A stretch of 64,000 nucleotides of DNA from an uncultured Sphingopyxis sp. (GCA_937873425.1 CALMYE010000337.1:1-64000), one strand, 5' to 3'; counted from the first letter of the stretch, positions 33,791-43,778 are shown. Numbers and translations are program-made. Notes: generated by a model not told the origin, from the sequence alone.

Positions 33791-33866
33791 ATTGCAATTC
33801 TTATGATGGACGATTATTCTCTCTGCGGAACGAGGCCCGGGAAGCGGCCCGTCGATGGGAGGGGAA

Positions 33867-36353
33867 ATGACGATGTTCGCATATTGCTCGCGCGCTGCCG
33901 CAACTACCGCACTCGACCGGGGCGATGCGCCGAAAAGGCCGGTTCGTCCGCAATGGATTCTGGTCCTGACCACCTCGGCGATGGCACTGGCCCTGCCCGC
34001 GACCGCCCAGGCGCAAGACGGCGCGGCCGCGGATACGGCCACCCGCCCGGCCGAAGGCTTCGAGGAAATCATCGTCACCGCCCGCAAGCGCGCGGAGAAT
34101 CTGCTGGACGTCCCGGTCGCCGTTTCGGCGGTCTCGGCGAGCGAGATCGAAGCCACCGGCGTCCGCAGCATCACCGAGATCGCCGACTATACCCCAGGCC
34201 TGACATCGCAGGGCCAGGGTGCGGGCGGCCTTCCCGACCGCTCGGCCAGCCGCCTGGTCTTCCGCGGTCTTTCGACCAGCTTCGGCACCATCTTCATCAA
34301 TGGCGCGCCCTATACCGGCAACAATTCGCCCGACATCACCGACCTCGAACGCTTCGAGGTGCTGACGGGGCCGCAGAGCGTCTATTTCGGCCGATCGACC
34401 TTTTCCGGCGCGATCAATTTCGTGACCAAGAAGCCGTCGAACGACTATGCGGGGCGCGTCAGCGCGGAGGCGGGGACCGACAATCTCTACGAGCTTCGCG
34501 GGACGGTCGAAGGCCCGCTCATCCGCGACATCCTCACCGCGCGGCTGAGCGTGCGGCACTATGAGTTCGGGGGACAATATCGCTCGGCGGTGAACGGTTT
34601 GCCGCTGGGGCAGCAGCAGACCGACAATGTCTCGCTGGCGGTGTCCGCGACGCCGTCGTCGAACGTCGACATGTCGCTCTTCTATTCCTACAGCCGCGAC
34701 AATGACAGCCATCCGGCGACGGCGAAGCTGCTGCGCTTCGGCACTACGCCGCTGCTCGACTGCAACCTCGGCGGAACCAGCCCCTATTTCTGCGGCCGGC
34801 TGCCCGACCTGTCCGACATCGACCCGGCGTCGATCGGCGACAATATCGTCGTCAACAACCTGATCCGCAGCGCGCTGGTCGACAACAGCCTGCTGAATCT
34901 CGGCGGCTTCGGCCTCGGGCCGTCACTGGGCCGCTTTGGCCTCAAGCGCGACATTCATCATGTGAACGGGCGGATCGACGTCGAAACCGACGGCGGCTGG
35001 CAATTTTCGGTGCTGGGTTCCTATACCCATACGTCGCTGACCAACATCCGCGCGCTGATCGGCCGCGACACGTCCGATATTCCCAATCCCTTCATCAACC
35101 CCGCCACCGCCGCCCTGCAGCCCGAGTTCATCCAGCTCGCGGGCCTCGCCAAGCGCGAGACCAACGACCTGTTCGGCGAATTCCGCATCTCGTCGCCGCA
35201 GGACAAGCGCATCCGCGCGACCTTCGGGGCAAGCCATTTCAAGGTCTATGGCCCGGCGACCGTCGGCTATCTGATCACCAACGTCGGCCCGTTGCCATCG
35301 ACCTTCGACGGCGGCACCGATTCGGGCGTCCGCACCCCGGCGGTCTTCGGCGGCCTCTATTTCGACCTGTCGGACGATGTGACGGTCAGCGCCGAAGCGC
35401 GCTATCAATGGGACAAGATTTCGCAGCAGGCGGTGTTCCCCGTTCCGGGGCCGCTCCTCGAAAACACGTTCAAGAGCTTTTCGCCGCGCGTCACCATCGA
35501 CTACAAGGTTTCGCCCGGTCATCTGCTCTACGCGACCTTCTCGCGCGGCTTCAAGCCGGGCGGTTTCAACGCGGTGCTGCCGACGCTCGATCCCGTTCTG
35601 TCGGCGCAGGTCCCCGCCGGATTCAACACATTCTTTGCCGAGGAGCAGCTCGACAATTACGAAATCGGGCATAAGGGCAGCTGGCTCGACCGCCGGCTGC
35701 GCACGACGCTGGCGCTCTATTACCTCCAGCTGACCAACGGCCAGGTCACGACGCCGGTCTTCCTGCCCGGCCCGCCGGCGACGCCCGTCAATCTGGTCAA
35801 CAACGTCGGCAAGGTGAACCTGTGGGGCGCCGAGTTCAACGGCGACCTGTTCATCAACGAGACTCTGACAATTTCGGGGTCGATCGACTATAACGACAAC
35901 AAGATCAAGCGGTCGGTCTTCCCCGACGGCGTGTTCATCCAGGGGACGACCGACGTATCGGGCAACATGCTGGACCATGTGTCGAAATGGCGTTTCAGCC
36001 TGTCGCCGGTCCTGACCTTCGACGGACCGTTCGGCGGCAAGAGCAGCCTGCGGCTCGACTGGCTCTATCGCAGCAAATGGTTCATCGACAACGGCAATTC
36101 CGCCTATGTCCGCGGCCGCCATCTGGTCAACGCCCGCGCGGGCTTCGAGGTCGGCGACGGATTCAACTTCGAGATCTACGTCAAGAATCTGTTCAACGAC
36201 GACAGTTTCCCCGAGGCGTTGCGGGCGCCCGACACGCTCTATTCCGACATGCCGCCGCAGCTGACGCCGGTGATCACGCCGACGCAGAACACGATCTTCC
36301 TCGGCCTGCCGGAAAAGCGCCGGTTCGGCGCGAAGGTCAGCCTGCAATTCTGA
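33867..36353 (+). CDS. TonB-dependent receptor 2 of the catabolic cluster
   Basis: An 828-aa receptor. A long N-terminus precedes a signal-type segment (WILVLTTSAMALALPATAQAQ); then EEIIVTARKRAENLLDVPVAV (TonB box and plug start, listed here as motif), GLTSQGQGAGG, RLVFRGLSTSFGTIFINGAP and a barrel ending FGAKVSLQF. ATG 33867 has GGGAGGGGAA upstream. It is followed 37 bp later by the MBL hydrolase and then a GMC oxidoreductase, so uptake and two oxidation/hydrolysis steps seem co-transcribed. Divergent from the sulfatase across operator C. Confidence 0.92.
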   Translation: MTMFAYCSRAAATTALDRGDAPKRPVRPQWILVLTTSAMALALPATAQAQDGAAADTATRPAEGFEEIIVTARKRAENLLDVPVAVSAVSASEIEATGVRSITEIADYTPGLTSQGQGAGGLPDRSASRLVFRGLSTSFGTIFINGAPYTGNNSPDITDLERFEVLTGPQSVYFGRSTFSGAINFVTKKPSNDYAGRVSAEAGTDNLYELRGTVEGPLIRDILTARLSVRHYEFGGQYRSAVNGLPLGQQQTDNVSLAVSATPSSNVDMSLFYSYSRDNDSHPATAKLLRFGTTPLLDCNLGGTSPYFCGRLPDLSDIDPASIGDNIVVNNLIRSALVDNSLLNLGGFGLGPSLGRFGLKRDIHHVNGRIDVETDGGWQFSVLGSYTHTSLTNIRALIGRDTSDIPNPFINPATAALQPEFIQLAGLAKRETNDLFGEFRISSPQDKRIRATFGASHFKVYGPATVGYLITNVGPLPSTFDGGTDSGVRTPAVFGGLYFDLSDDVTVSAEARYQWDKISQQAVFPVPGPLLENTFKSFSPRVTIDYKVSPGHLLYATFSRGFKPGGFNAVLPTLDPVLSAQVPAGFNTFFAEEQLDNYEIGHKGSWLDRRLRTTLALYYLQLTNGQVTTPVFLPGPPATPVNLVNNVGKVNLWGAEFNGDLFINETLTISGSIDYNDNKIKRSVFPDGVFIQGTTDVSGNMLDHVSKWRFSLSPVLTFDGPFGGKSSLRLDWLYRSKWFIDNGNSAYVRGRHLVNARAGFEVGDGFNFEIYVKNLFNDDSFPEALRAPDTLYSDMPPQLTPVITPTQNTIFLGLPEKRRFGAKVSLQF

Positions 36354-36389
36354 ACACGCGCCGCGATCGGCATTTGTGACGGGACAGCC

Positions 36390-37316
36390 TTGTTGAAACG
36401 ATTGTCGATCGCGGTCGCCCTTGCCTGGCTTGCCGGCCCCGCGCCGGCGCAAAGCCCGTCCGACGTTCCTGTTCTGCAGGCGCATGGGCTGGGGGACGGC
36501 GTCTTCCGGGTCGAGGGCGGGGTGGCCAATGCGGGCTTCGTCGTCGGCCCGGAGGGCGTGATCGTCGTCGATGCGCAGCGCACCCCGCCCGAAGGCGCGG
36601 CGCAACTGGCGCTGATCGCCCGGATTGCACAGCGCCCGGTCGCCGGCGTCATATTGACTCACGCCGACCCCGATCATGTCGGGGGCTTGCCCGCCTATCC
36701 CGCCGATGCGCTGATCATCATGCACGAAAACGCCCGCGCGCAGATTCTCGCCGCGGCGGAGGCCGCCGACGGCGGGCCTTTCTTCGGGCCGCTATACAAG
36801 GCGATCGCGGCCAGCCGCCTGCCGCACCGGACGGTCGCCGCCGCGGAACGCATGGTGATAGCCGGCATCATGGTGGAGATGATCCGCGTCGCCCCGGCGC
36901 ACAGCGGCGGCGATCTGATCGTCCATTTTCCGGATCACCGGGTCGTCTTCGCCGGCGACATCGTGCTGACCGACCAGGGACGCTTCCCCAGCATCCGCAC
37001 CGGCGGGTCGTCGCTGGGATGGATCGCGTCGATGAAGGCCATCCTGGCGCTCGACGCCGACGTGATCGTGCCCGGGCACGGACCCGTGGCGACCCGCGAG
37101 AGGCTCGAGGCGCAATTGAAGGACGCCGAGGAACGGCGGGCCGCAATCAAGCAGATGGTCGAGGCGGGGAAATCGCTCGCGGAAATCGATGCGGCACTGC
37201 CGCCGGAAATCGCAAATCCGCGCTTCCCCAGCTTCAACCGCACGACCTATGACGAGCTGGTGAAAGGCTATCCCGAACAAGTACCGCCCTGGCACAGCCT
37301 GGTCGAGCGGCCATGA
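36390..37316 (+). CDS. Exported metallo-beta-lactamase-fold hydrolase
   Basis: 308 aa starting at TTG (36390), with a signal peptide (MLKRLSIAVALAWLAGPAPAQ). The metal-binding motif is THADPDHVGG: H91, D93, D95, H96, so the second His of the usual HxHxDH is an Asp. The other ligands are APAHSGGD, VFAGDIV and VPGHGPV. The variant motif is known among MBL-fold hydrolases of unassigned substrate. The C-terminal helix region (LEAQLKDAEERRAAIKQMVEAGKSLAEIDAAL, in pieces) is an extra. Its stop overlaps the GMC gene start (37313-37316). Confidence 0.83.
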   Translation: MLKRLSIAVALAWLAGPAPAQSPSDVPVLQAHGLGDGVFRVEGGVANAGFVVGPEGVIVVDAQRTPPEGAAQLALIARIAQRPVAGVILTHADPDHVGGLPAYPADALIIMHENARAQILAAAEAADGGPFFGPLYKAIAASRLPHRTVAAAERMVIAGIMVEMIRVAPAHSGGDLIVHFPDHRVVFAGDIVLTDQGRFPSIRTGGSSLGWIASMKAILALDADVIVPGHGPVATRERLEAQLKDAEERRAAIKQMVEAGKSLAEIDAALPPEIANPRFPSFNRTTYDELVKGYPEQVPPWHSLVERP

Positions 37317-38917
37317 TGCGGGCAGGCGGCGAGGTGCATGATTATGTCGTCGTCGGCGCGGGCTCGGCGGGCAGCGTCGTCGCGAGCCGGTTGACCGAAG
37401 ATCCGGACCGGTCCGTGCTGTTGATCGAAGCGGGCGGAACCGACCGCAGCCTCTATATGGCGATGCCGCTCGCCTATCGATTGCTCCGCACCAAGGGGCT
37501 GTTCGATTGGGGCTATGAATCGGCGCCCGAGCCCTTTGCCGACAACCGCGTGGTGGCGGCGCCGCGCGGGCGGGTGCTCGGCGGCTGTTCGTCGGTCAAC
37601 GGGCTGATGTATTCGCGCGGCCACCCCGGCGACTATGACCAATGGGCGCAGATGGGCGCGTCGGGCTGGAGCTTCGACGATGTCCTGCCCTATTTCCGGA
37701 AATCGGAGCGCAACTGGCGCGGCGAGACGGAGCGGCACGGCGGGTCGGGTCCGCTGGGCGTCGCACGCGCCGACCTGTCCGATCCGCTAACGGCGGCGCT
37801 GCACGCCACCGCCCGCCGCACCGGCCACCGCGTGGTGGAGGATTTCGAGGCCGACGGCCCCGACGGCTTCGCCCTGCCCGACCTGACGATCGACCGGGGG
37901 CGGCGGGCCAGTGCGGCGGGGGCGTTCCTGCACCCCGCCCGGCGCCGGCCCAATCTGACGATCCGGACCGGCGCGCAGGCGATGCGCATCCTGTTCAAAG
38001 GCGTGCGCGCGGTCGGTATCGAATATCGCCGCGGCGGCCGGGTCCACACGGTGCGCGCCGCGCGCGAGGTGATCCTTTGCGGCGGCGCCTTCGCCTCGCC
38101 TCATCTGCTGATGCTGTCGGGCATCGGGCCGGCGGACGAACTGCGCCGCCACGGCATCGCGGTCCAGGCGGACCTTCCGGGCGTAGGCCGGAACCTGCAG
38201 GATCATGTCGTGACGCCGATGATGTTCGCCGCGCGCCGGCCCTTCGCCTTCGGGCGGCACCTGCGCGCCGATCGCATCGCGCTGGCGGCGCTGACGTGGC
38301 TGCTGACGGGCCGCGGACCCGCCGCGACGCTTCCGCTGACCTCGATTGCCTATCACCGCTCGCGCCCGGACCTCGAGCGGCCCGATCTCGAAAACATCTT
38401 CCTACCCACCGGCATGACGGCGCGGCTCTGGTTTCCCGGCTGGCGTCCGCCCGTGCCGGACATGCTGACCTCGATCAATGTCGTGCTGCGGCCGTCGAGC
38501 CGCGGCTTCGTCGCGCTCGCTTCGGCCGATCCGTTCGCACCGCCGCGCATCCAATATAATCTGCTGGCCGACGCGCAGGATATGGAGCGCCTGAAATATA
38601 TCGCTGCCTGGACCCGCGATCTGATGCGCGCGGCGCCCATAAGCGATTTCGTGGGCGAGGAGGTTTTTCCCGGTCCCGGCATCACGGATGACGAGGCTTT
38701 GGCCGCCTATGCCCGCCGGACCGTGGCGACCGCGCATCATCCCGCCGGAACCTGCGCGATCGGGCCGGTCGTCGATCCCGCGCTGCGGGTTCATGGCGTC
38801 GAAGGGCTGCGCGTCGCCGATGCCTCGGTGATGCCCGTGCTGGTCGGCGGCCATACCAATGCCGTGGCGATCATGATCGGAGAGAAGGCGGTCGACCTGT
38901 TGAAAGCGGCGGGCTGA
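37313..38917 (+). CDS. GMC-family FAD oxidoreductase (choline dehydrogenase/alcohol dehydrogenase-like)
   Basis: 534 aa. The ADP-binding motif GAGSAG is at 15-20, with E39 for ribose binding. The GMC signature 1 region is GRVLGGCSSVNGLMYSRGH and signature 2 is GAFASPHLLMLSGIGP; the active-site His pair is around TAHHPAGTCAIG and GGHTNAVAIMIGEKA. It oxidises a primary alcohol side chain to aldehyde or acid using FAD. The ATG overlaps the MBL stop codon by 4 bp. An aldehyde dehydrogenase at 40832-42289 could act on the product. Convergent with the second Rieske gene, 24 bp apart. Confidence 0.92.
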   Translation: MMRAGGEVHDYVVVGAGSAGSVVASRLTEDPDRSVLLIEAGGTDRSLYMAMPLAYRLLRTKGLFDWGYESAPEPFADNRVVAAPRGRVLGGCSSVNGLMYSRGHPGDYDQWAQMGASGWSFDDVLPYFRKSERNWRGETERHGGSGPLGVARADLSDPLTAALHATARRTGHRVVEDFEADGPDGFALPDLTIDRGRRASAAGAFLHPARRRPNLTIRTGAQAMRILFKGVRAVGIEYRRGGRVHTVRAAREVILCGGAFASPHLLMLSGIGPADELRRHGIAVQADLPGVGRNLQDHVVTPMMFAARRPFAFGRHLRADRIALAALTWLLTGRGPAATLPLTSIAYHRSRPDLERPDLENIFLPTGMTARLWFPGWRPPVPDMLTSINVVLRPSSRGFVALASADPFAPPRIQYNLLADAQDMERLKYIAAWTRDLMRAAPISDFVGEEVFPGPGITDDEALAAYARRTVATAHHPAGTCAIGPVVDPALRVHGVEGLRVADASVMPVLVGGHTNAVAIMIGEKAVDLLKAAG

Positions 38918-38941
38918 ACCTTGCTTCCCGCTGAAGGCGGA

Positions 38942-39982
38942 TCAGACGCGCCGTCCGTCGGCAGAATGCGCCCTTTCGCCCCGTATCAGCCGTTGCAGGA
39001 CGCGACGGGCCAAGATTGCTCCGCTGTCGTTCGACAGGACGAGCGGCTCGAGATCCCAGAAATCGCGGTCGCCCATATTCCGCTGCACCTCTTCGAGCAT
39101 GACGCCGTCCTCGCGCTCGAAGACATCGAGCGCCAGTGCGAGCTTCTGCCGGCGCCCGGCATCGGCATTCTCGAAGAAATAATGCGTCGTCCTCGCCGTT
39201 TCCGGGGTCATGATATGCACCCCGGCCCTTGCGGCGCCCGGCCCACCGTCGCCGACAGGTCCGATCTCGTTGCGCAGGATCATCACGCCGGCGGGATACC
39301 AGGTGACCTCGAACCGGCTGTTCACCTCGGCACCGTCGCGTAGCGGCCGTTCCATAGCCATGCCCTTGCCCGTAAAGGCCCATTCGACGGTGACGATATC
39401 GCCGTGAAGCCGCGCCCTCGCCCCGGCTCGCGCGATTTCCCCGCCGGTTCCCAAAGTCGCGGGATGAATGAAGTCGGCGTGACTGAGATCGAGGATATTG
39501 TCCGAAAGCAGCTGGTAATTCGCCTTGGTGAGCAGATGGCCCGGCGCCCGATCGTCGGGAGAAGCCGTCTCCAGCAAGGACAGATCGGGAATGCGCGCCG
39601 GATCGGCGGCCGCGCGATCGCCGGGCCATATCCACAAGGCGCCGTGGCGCTCGACGAGCGGATAATCGGCAACGCGCGCCCGTTCGGCGATCCGGCCGTC
39701 GCCATGCGGGTTATGAACGCACCGCCCCTCCATGTCGAAACGCAGCCCATGATAGGGGCATTCGACGAGATCGTCCTCGAACCGGCCTTCACTGAGCGAG
39801 GCGAAGCGGTGCGGACAGACATTGCCGATCGCGGCGACACCGCCCTTCGCGCCGCGCATCAGAAGCACCGGCCTGTCGAGCAGCACCCGCTTCCTATGCT
39901 CGCCGGGCCGCAATTCGCTTGCCCAGGCGGCGACATACCAGCAATCGAGAAGATAGGGCGCCGCGGATACATCGTCCTTCAT
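38942..39982 (-). CDS. Rieske non-heme iron oxygenase 2, VanA/O-demethylase-like
   Basis: 346 aa with Rieske ligands C56-x-H58 (VCPHRF) and C75-x2-H78 (ECPYHGL), and the iron site DNILDLSHADFIH with H168 and H173. It resembles the enzyme at 27300-28382 throughout (YLLDCWYVAAW / [22 protein letters not shown] / [11 protein letters not shown]), so the two are paralogues that may act on different methoxyl or ring positions. Last gene of a minus-strand operon after esterase, aldehyde dehydrogenase and alpha/beta hydrolase; no ferredoxin or reductase of its own. Confidence 0.91.
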   Translation of the reverse strand: MKDDVSAAPYLLDCWYVAAWASELRPGEHRKRVLLDRPVLLMRGAKGGVAAIGNVCPHRFASLSEGRFEDDLVECPYHGLRFDMEGRCVHNPHGDGRIAERARVADYPLVERHGALWIWPGDRAAADPARIPDLSLLETASPDDRAPGHLLTKANYQLLSDNILDLSHADFIHPATLGTGGEIARAGARARLHGDIVTVEWAFTGKGMAMERPLRDGAEVNSRFEVTWYPAGVMILRNEIGPVGDGGPGAARAGVHIMTPETARTTHYFFENADAGRRQKLALALDVFEREDGVMLEEVQRNMGDRDFWDLEPLVLSNDSGAILARRVLQRLIRGERAHSADGRRV

Positions 39983-39998
39983 CGGCTGTCGTCCTCGG

Positions 39999-40808
39999 TC
40001 ATGACGGGCGGCGCAGCATTTCCAATGCGTCCGCGACGAGCGCCGCGAGCATCGCCGGGTCGGTCAGATGGGCGAAATGGCTCTGCCCATGGACGGGCAG
40101 CAGGGTCAGGCCGGCGATGCGCCGAACGAAGCCCGCGGCATTGTCGCGCGTCCACTGGTCGGCCATCGACCCGAGCAGCAGGGCCGTCGGCGCCCTCAGC
40201 GCGGCGCAATCCTCGATCGTCGGCGCGAAGCCGTCCAGCGCCTCGCATTCGCGCAGAAAGGTCCCGAGCAGCGCGTGGTGATGGTCCCAGGTCGGCGTGC
40301 CGCGCGTTGCCTCGACGAAATCGGCCGGCATCCGCAGAACGCTGGTATAGAGCAGGGCCAAGGCGTCCGTGGTTCGTCCGTCATCGAACAGCGCCCGCAC
40401 CGGCCGCAGCTTGTCCCCGCCGACCGGCGCGGCGACCGCCGTCGTCGGTTCGTAAAGGACCAGCCTGCCGTCAAAGCCCGCGCGCAGCGCATAGCCAAGC
40501 GAAAGCGCCCCGCCATAGGAGTGACCGAACAGGTCGACGTCGCCGCCCAGCGCCGACACGACCGCAGCCAGATCGTCGATTTCCCGGTCCAGGCTGTGCG
40601 CCGGCGCGTCGCCGCTGCGTCCCCTGCCTCGCCGTTCGACGATCACCACGCGGCGCCTGTCCGCGAGCGACCGGGCGGTCGCGAACCATTCGTCGGCGAC
40701 GGTGAAGCCGCCGTGCGAAATCAGCAGCGGCCGTCCTGCGCCAAAGGCGACATAGGCGATCTCCACGCCGTCGGCGGAAGTGATCCGATGCTCTTCCGGG
40801 TCGATCAT
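39999..40808 (-). CDS. Alpha/beta-fold hydrolase
   Basis: 269 aa, cytoplasmic. Oxyanion region LLISHGGF, nucleophile elbow GHSYGG, acid in LLLGSMADQWT and His in VHGQSHFAHLTDP. Sequence style is of MhpC/haloperoxidase-like hydrolases. It might cleave an ester or a C-C bond of a meta-cleavage product, but neither is shown by sequence alone. ATG 40808 has a perfect AGGAGGT ribosome binding site. It lies between the aldehyde dehydrogenase and the second Rieske oxygenase, 16 bp from the latter. Confidence 0.85.
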   Translation of the reverse strand: MIDPEEHRITSADGVEIAYVAFGAGRPLLISHGGFTVADEWFATARSLADRRRVVIVERRGRGRSGDAPAHSLDREIDDLAAVVSALGGDVDLFGHSYGGALSLGYALRAGFDGRLVLYEPTTAVAAPVGGDKLRPVRALFDDGRTTDALALLYTSVLRMPADFVEATRGTPTWDHHHALLGTFLRECEALDGFAPTIEDCAALRAPTALLLGSMADQWTRDNAAGFVRRIAGLTLLPVHGQSHFAHLTDPAMLAALVADALEMLRRPS

Positions 40809-40831
40809 GCGCACCTCCTGCCGATGACGGA

Positions 40832-42289
40832 TCAATAGAGCCGGGCGATGACCGACTTGGTTTCCATGAAGGCATCGAGCCCCTGCGCGCCGCCCTCGCG
40901 CCCCCAGCCCGATTCCTTGTAGCCGCCGAAGGGCGTCCAGAAATCGGTCGGGCGGTGGGTGTTGATCCAGATGGTCCCGGCGCGAATGGCGCGTGCGACG
41001 CGATGCGCCTTCGACAGCGAATTCGTATAGACGGCGCCCGCCAGCCCGTAGCGCGAAGCGTTTGCCTGCTCGATGGCCCAATCGAGATCGTCGAACGGCA
41101 TCGCCGACAGCACGGGGCCGAATATCTCCTCGCGCACGACCCGCGCGTCGGCGGGCGCGTGCGACAGGATTGTCGGCTCGATGAAGAAACCGCGGTCCCC
41201 GCGCCGCTTGCCGCCGGTTGCGACTTCCGCCCCCTCGGCCACGCCGCTTTCGATATAGGCCATGACGCGGTCGAACTGGACCTGCGAGATCACCGGTCCC
41301 ATCTGGGTCGCCTCGTCGAGTCCGTTGCCCACGACCAGCTTCGACGCGATGTCGGCAACCGCCGCCATCAGCCGGTCATAGATGCCGCGTTGCGCATAGA
41401 GCCGCGAGCCCGAATGGCAGGCCTGGCCCGAATTGCTCATGATGCCGCCGACGATTGCGGGCGCCGCCATGTCGATGTCGGCGTCATCGAGCACGATGAC
41501 GGGCGACTTGCCGCCCAGTTCGAGTGAAAGGCGCTTGAAGTTGCCGGCGGACGCCTGAACCAGCTTGCGTCCGGTCGCGGTCGAGCCGGTGAAACTGATC
41601 TTGTCGATGTCCGGATGCTCGGCCAGCGCCTGGCCGGCGACGGCACCCAGCCCGGTGACGACATTGACCACGCCCGGGGGCACGCCCGCATCCTGCACGA
41701 TGCGCGCAAGGCGGAGCGTGTTGAGCGACGTGTCCTCGGCCGGCTTCAATATGACGGCGCAGCCCGCCGCCAGCGCCGGGGCCAGCTTGTGGCAGGCGAG
41801 CATGAACGGCCCGTTCCACGGCACGATCAGCGCCGCGACGCCGACCGGTTCCTTCAGCGTGAAGCCGTGAAAGGCGTCCCCGGCGCCGATTTCGCCGGTC
41901 TGGCCGTGGATCTTGCCGATCCAGCCGCCGAAATAGCGGAACGCTTGCGCGCCATTGACGATGGTGGCGCGCGCCGTCGCGATCGGCATGCCATTTTCGC
42001 GCACCTCGGCCACCGCCAGTTCATCCGTCGCCGCCTCGATCCGGTCGGCGATGTCGAACAATATCTTCGCGCGCCGCGGATAGGGAATGGCGAGCCAGCG
42101 CCGCTCGTCGAAGGCCGCGCGCGCCGCGCGGACGGCCGCATCGACGTCCTGCGCGTCGCCCGCGGCGACGTCGCCCAGGCTCTCGCCGGTCGCCGGATCG
42201 ATGCTGGGGAAATAGGTGTCCGAACCCGCTTCCCGCCACGCACCGTCGATAAGAAGCGTCTCCGCTCCGCCGCCTGTTGCCATCTCCAT
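40832..42289 (-). CDS. NAD(P)-dependent aldehyde dehydrogenase
   Basis: 485 aa of the ALDH superfamily. Signatures are VPWNGPFMLACHKLAPALAA (cofactor side), ITFTG-like ISFTGSTATG, LELGGKSP with the general-base Glu, and GQACHSGSRLYAQ with the catalytic Cys. The C-terminal PFGGYKESGWGREGG is typical. It could oxidise the aldehyde from the GMC enzyme, or vanillin-type aldehydes or formaldehyde-like products. ATG 42289 follows GAGAGGA. Second gene of the operon led by the carboxylesterase. Confidence 0.93.
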   Translation of the reverse strand: MEMATGGGAETLLIDGAWREAGSDTYFPSIDPATGESLGDVAAGDAQDVDAAVRAARAAFDERRWLAIPYPRRAKILFDIADRIEAATDELAVAEVRENGMPIATARATIVNGAQAFRYFGGWIGKIHGQTGEIGAGDAFHGFTLKEPVGVAALIVPWNGPFMLACHKLAPALAAGCAVILKPAEDTSLNTLRLARIVQDAGVPPGVVNVVTGLGAVAGQALAEHPDIDKISFTGSTATGRKLVQASAGNFKRLSLELGGKSPVIVLDDADIDMAAPAIVGGIMSNSGQACHSGSRLYAQRGIYDRLMAAVADIASKLVVGNGLDEATQMGPVISQVQFDRVMAYIESGVAEGAEVATGGKRRGDRGFFIEPTILSHAPADARVVREEIFGPVLSAMPFDDLDWAIEQANASRYGLAGAVYTNSLSKAHRVARAIRAGTIWINTHRPTDFWTPFGGYKESGWGREGGAQGLDAFMETKSVIARLY

Positions 42290-42335
42290 ATCCTCTCCCG
42301 CCCGGCCGGTCGCCTGCTGGCGCGTCCCTGCCCGC

Positions 42336-43778
42336 TTATGATGTTGAATCGAACGCTTCCGAAAGAAAGCCCATATGTTCGGACCGCCATCGTGCGCCGT
42401 GCGCCAGCGGCAGGTCGAGCCGCAGATAATGCTCGCCTTCCGCGTCGAAAGCCGGCCAGCCGGGCATTTCCGGCGACGATGGATCGCCCTTTTCCGCAAA
42501 GGCCAGCAGATAGCGGCCGATCAGGCCGGCCATCTCGGCGTCCGCCGGCGTGACATGCGGGCGATTGTCGAGAAAGGTCTCCGCCTCCTCCGCATGGGTC
42601 GGCGGCTGCTGCATATGTCCGTGACGATAGGTATAGACGAAACGAAAGGTGCGGGGCTGGCGCCGCGCGAAGGCGCGCGCGAGCCGGTCCACCGGATGGT
42701 TGATCGACACATCGCCATAGGCCGCGGCGACGGCGGCGGCGACGTCCGCATCGGTCGCGGCGGGGTAGAGCGCCCGCGCCTCGCCGGCGCGCCTGCCAAA
42801 ACTGTCCGACAGGTAGCGCGAATAATCCGCAAGCGAGGAAATCGCCATCCGGCGCGTGAAGAAGCGCCCCTCATCCTCGTTCGTGCCGATGATGACCGGC
42901 ACGGCGGCAAAATTGCCCTCGGCATAGGCGCGGTCGGTCGTGACCAGTCGGCCGTCGACGATCGGGCGCAGCGGACGCGCCACCGACAGGTTCGACGGCG
43001 GGGCGGCAAGCGATTTCGACCGGACCAGCAATTCCTCCGCCGTCAGGGCGCGCATGTCATCCGCCGACATGGCGAGCGCGGCCGCCGATGCTTCGGCCTC
43101 GTCGAGCGGCAGCAGCGGGGAGACCGACCCCGGGGAGAGCAGGATGGCGCGGTCGAACAGGGCGCGATCGCGTGTCATCGCGAGCATCAGCAGCCCGGCC
43201 GCGGCGCCCGACGATTCGGCCATATAGGTGATGCGGTCGCCGTCGCCGCCGAAGCCCGCGATATTCGCGCGCACCCATTCGAGCGCGGCGACATGATCCA
43301 TCAGGCCGTAATTGCCCGAACTGCCCGTATCGGATTCGGCGGTCAGCGCCCGATGCGCCAGAAAACCGAAGATGCCGAGCCGGTAGTTGAACGACACCAC
43401 CACGGCGCCGCGCGCCGCGAGCCGCGACATGTCCTCGACCGCGAACGCCCCGCCGCCGGTATTGAACCCGCCACCGCCCGACCAGACGATCACCGGCCAG
43501 CCGCCTTCACGCGCCTCTTCCGGCGCCCAGACATTGAGGAACAGACAGTCCTCCGACATGCCCGGCGCGCGCGATTCCCGTATCCCCGAAACCTGGACCG
43601 CATCGGCCCCGAACGCCTGTGCGTCCCTGACTCCGGACCAAGGATCGACAGGAGCCGGAGGCCGCCAGCGTAATGGCCCGACCGGCGCCGCGGCATAGGG
43701 AATGCCGCGGAACGCCAGCAGGCCGTCACCCAGGCGGATGCCCCGCAACTTTCCCGCGCTGGTGCTGACGATCGGCAT
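42336..43778 (-). CDS. Type B carboxylesterase
   Basis: 480 aa of the carboxylesterase/cholinesterase family. N-terminal GIPYAAAPVGPLRWRPP and SEDCLFLNVWAPEE are family signatures. The oxyanion-type segment is VIVWSGGGGFNTGG, the nucleophile elbow reads AESSGA (instead of the usual GESAGG), the acid lies in GTNEDEGRFF and the His in PTHAEEAETF. No signal peptide is visible. It would hydrolyse aryl or alkyl esters. ATG 43778 follows GGGAGAAG. First gene of the esterase-ALDH-hydrolase-Rieske 2 operon; operator site D lies about 85-100 bp upstream. Confidence 0.92.
   Translation of the reverse strand: MPIVSTSAGKLRGIRLGDGLLAFRGIPYAAAPVGPLRWRPPAPVDPWSGVRDAQAFGADAVQVSGIRESRAPGMSEDCLFLNVWAPEEAREGGWPVIVWSGGGGFNTGGGAFAVEDMSRLAARGAVVVSFNYRLGIFGFLAHRALTAESDTGSSGNYGLMDHVAALEWVRANIAGFGGDGDRITYMAESSGAAAGLLMLAMTRDRALFDRAILLSPGSVSPLLPLDEAEASAAALAMSADDMRALTAEELLVRSKSLAAPPSNLSVARPLRPIVDGRLVTTDRAYAEGNFAAVPVIIGTNEDEGRFFTRRMAISSLADYSRYLSDSFGRRAGEARALYPAATDADVAAAVAAAYGDVSINHPVDRLARAFARRQPRTFRFVYTYRHGHMQQPPTHAEEAETFLDNRPHVTPADAEMAGLIGRYLLAFAEKGDPSSPEMPGWPAFDAEGEHYLRLDLPLAHGARWRSEHMGFLSEAFDSTS

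Noticed and set aside
34923..36725. 600-codon minus-strand frame over TonB receptor 2
   Set aside because: Shadow of a well-supported plus-strand gene.
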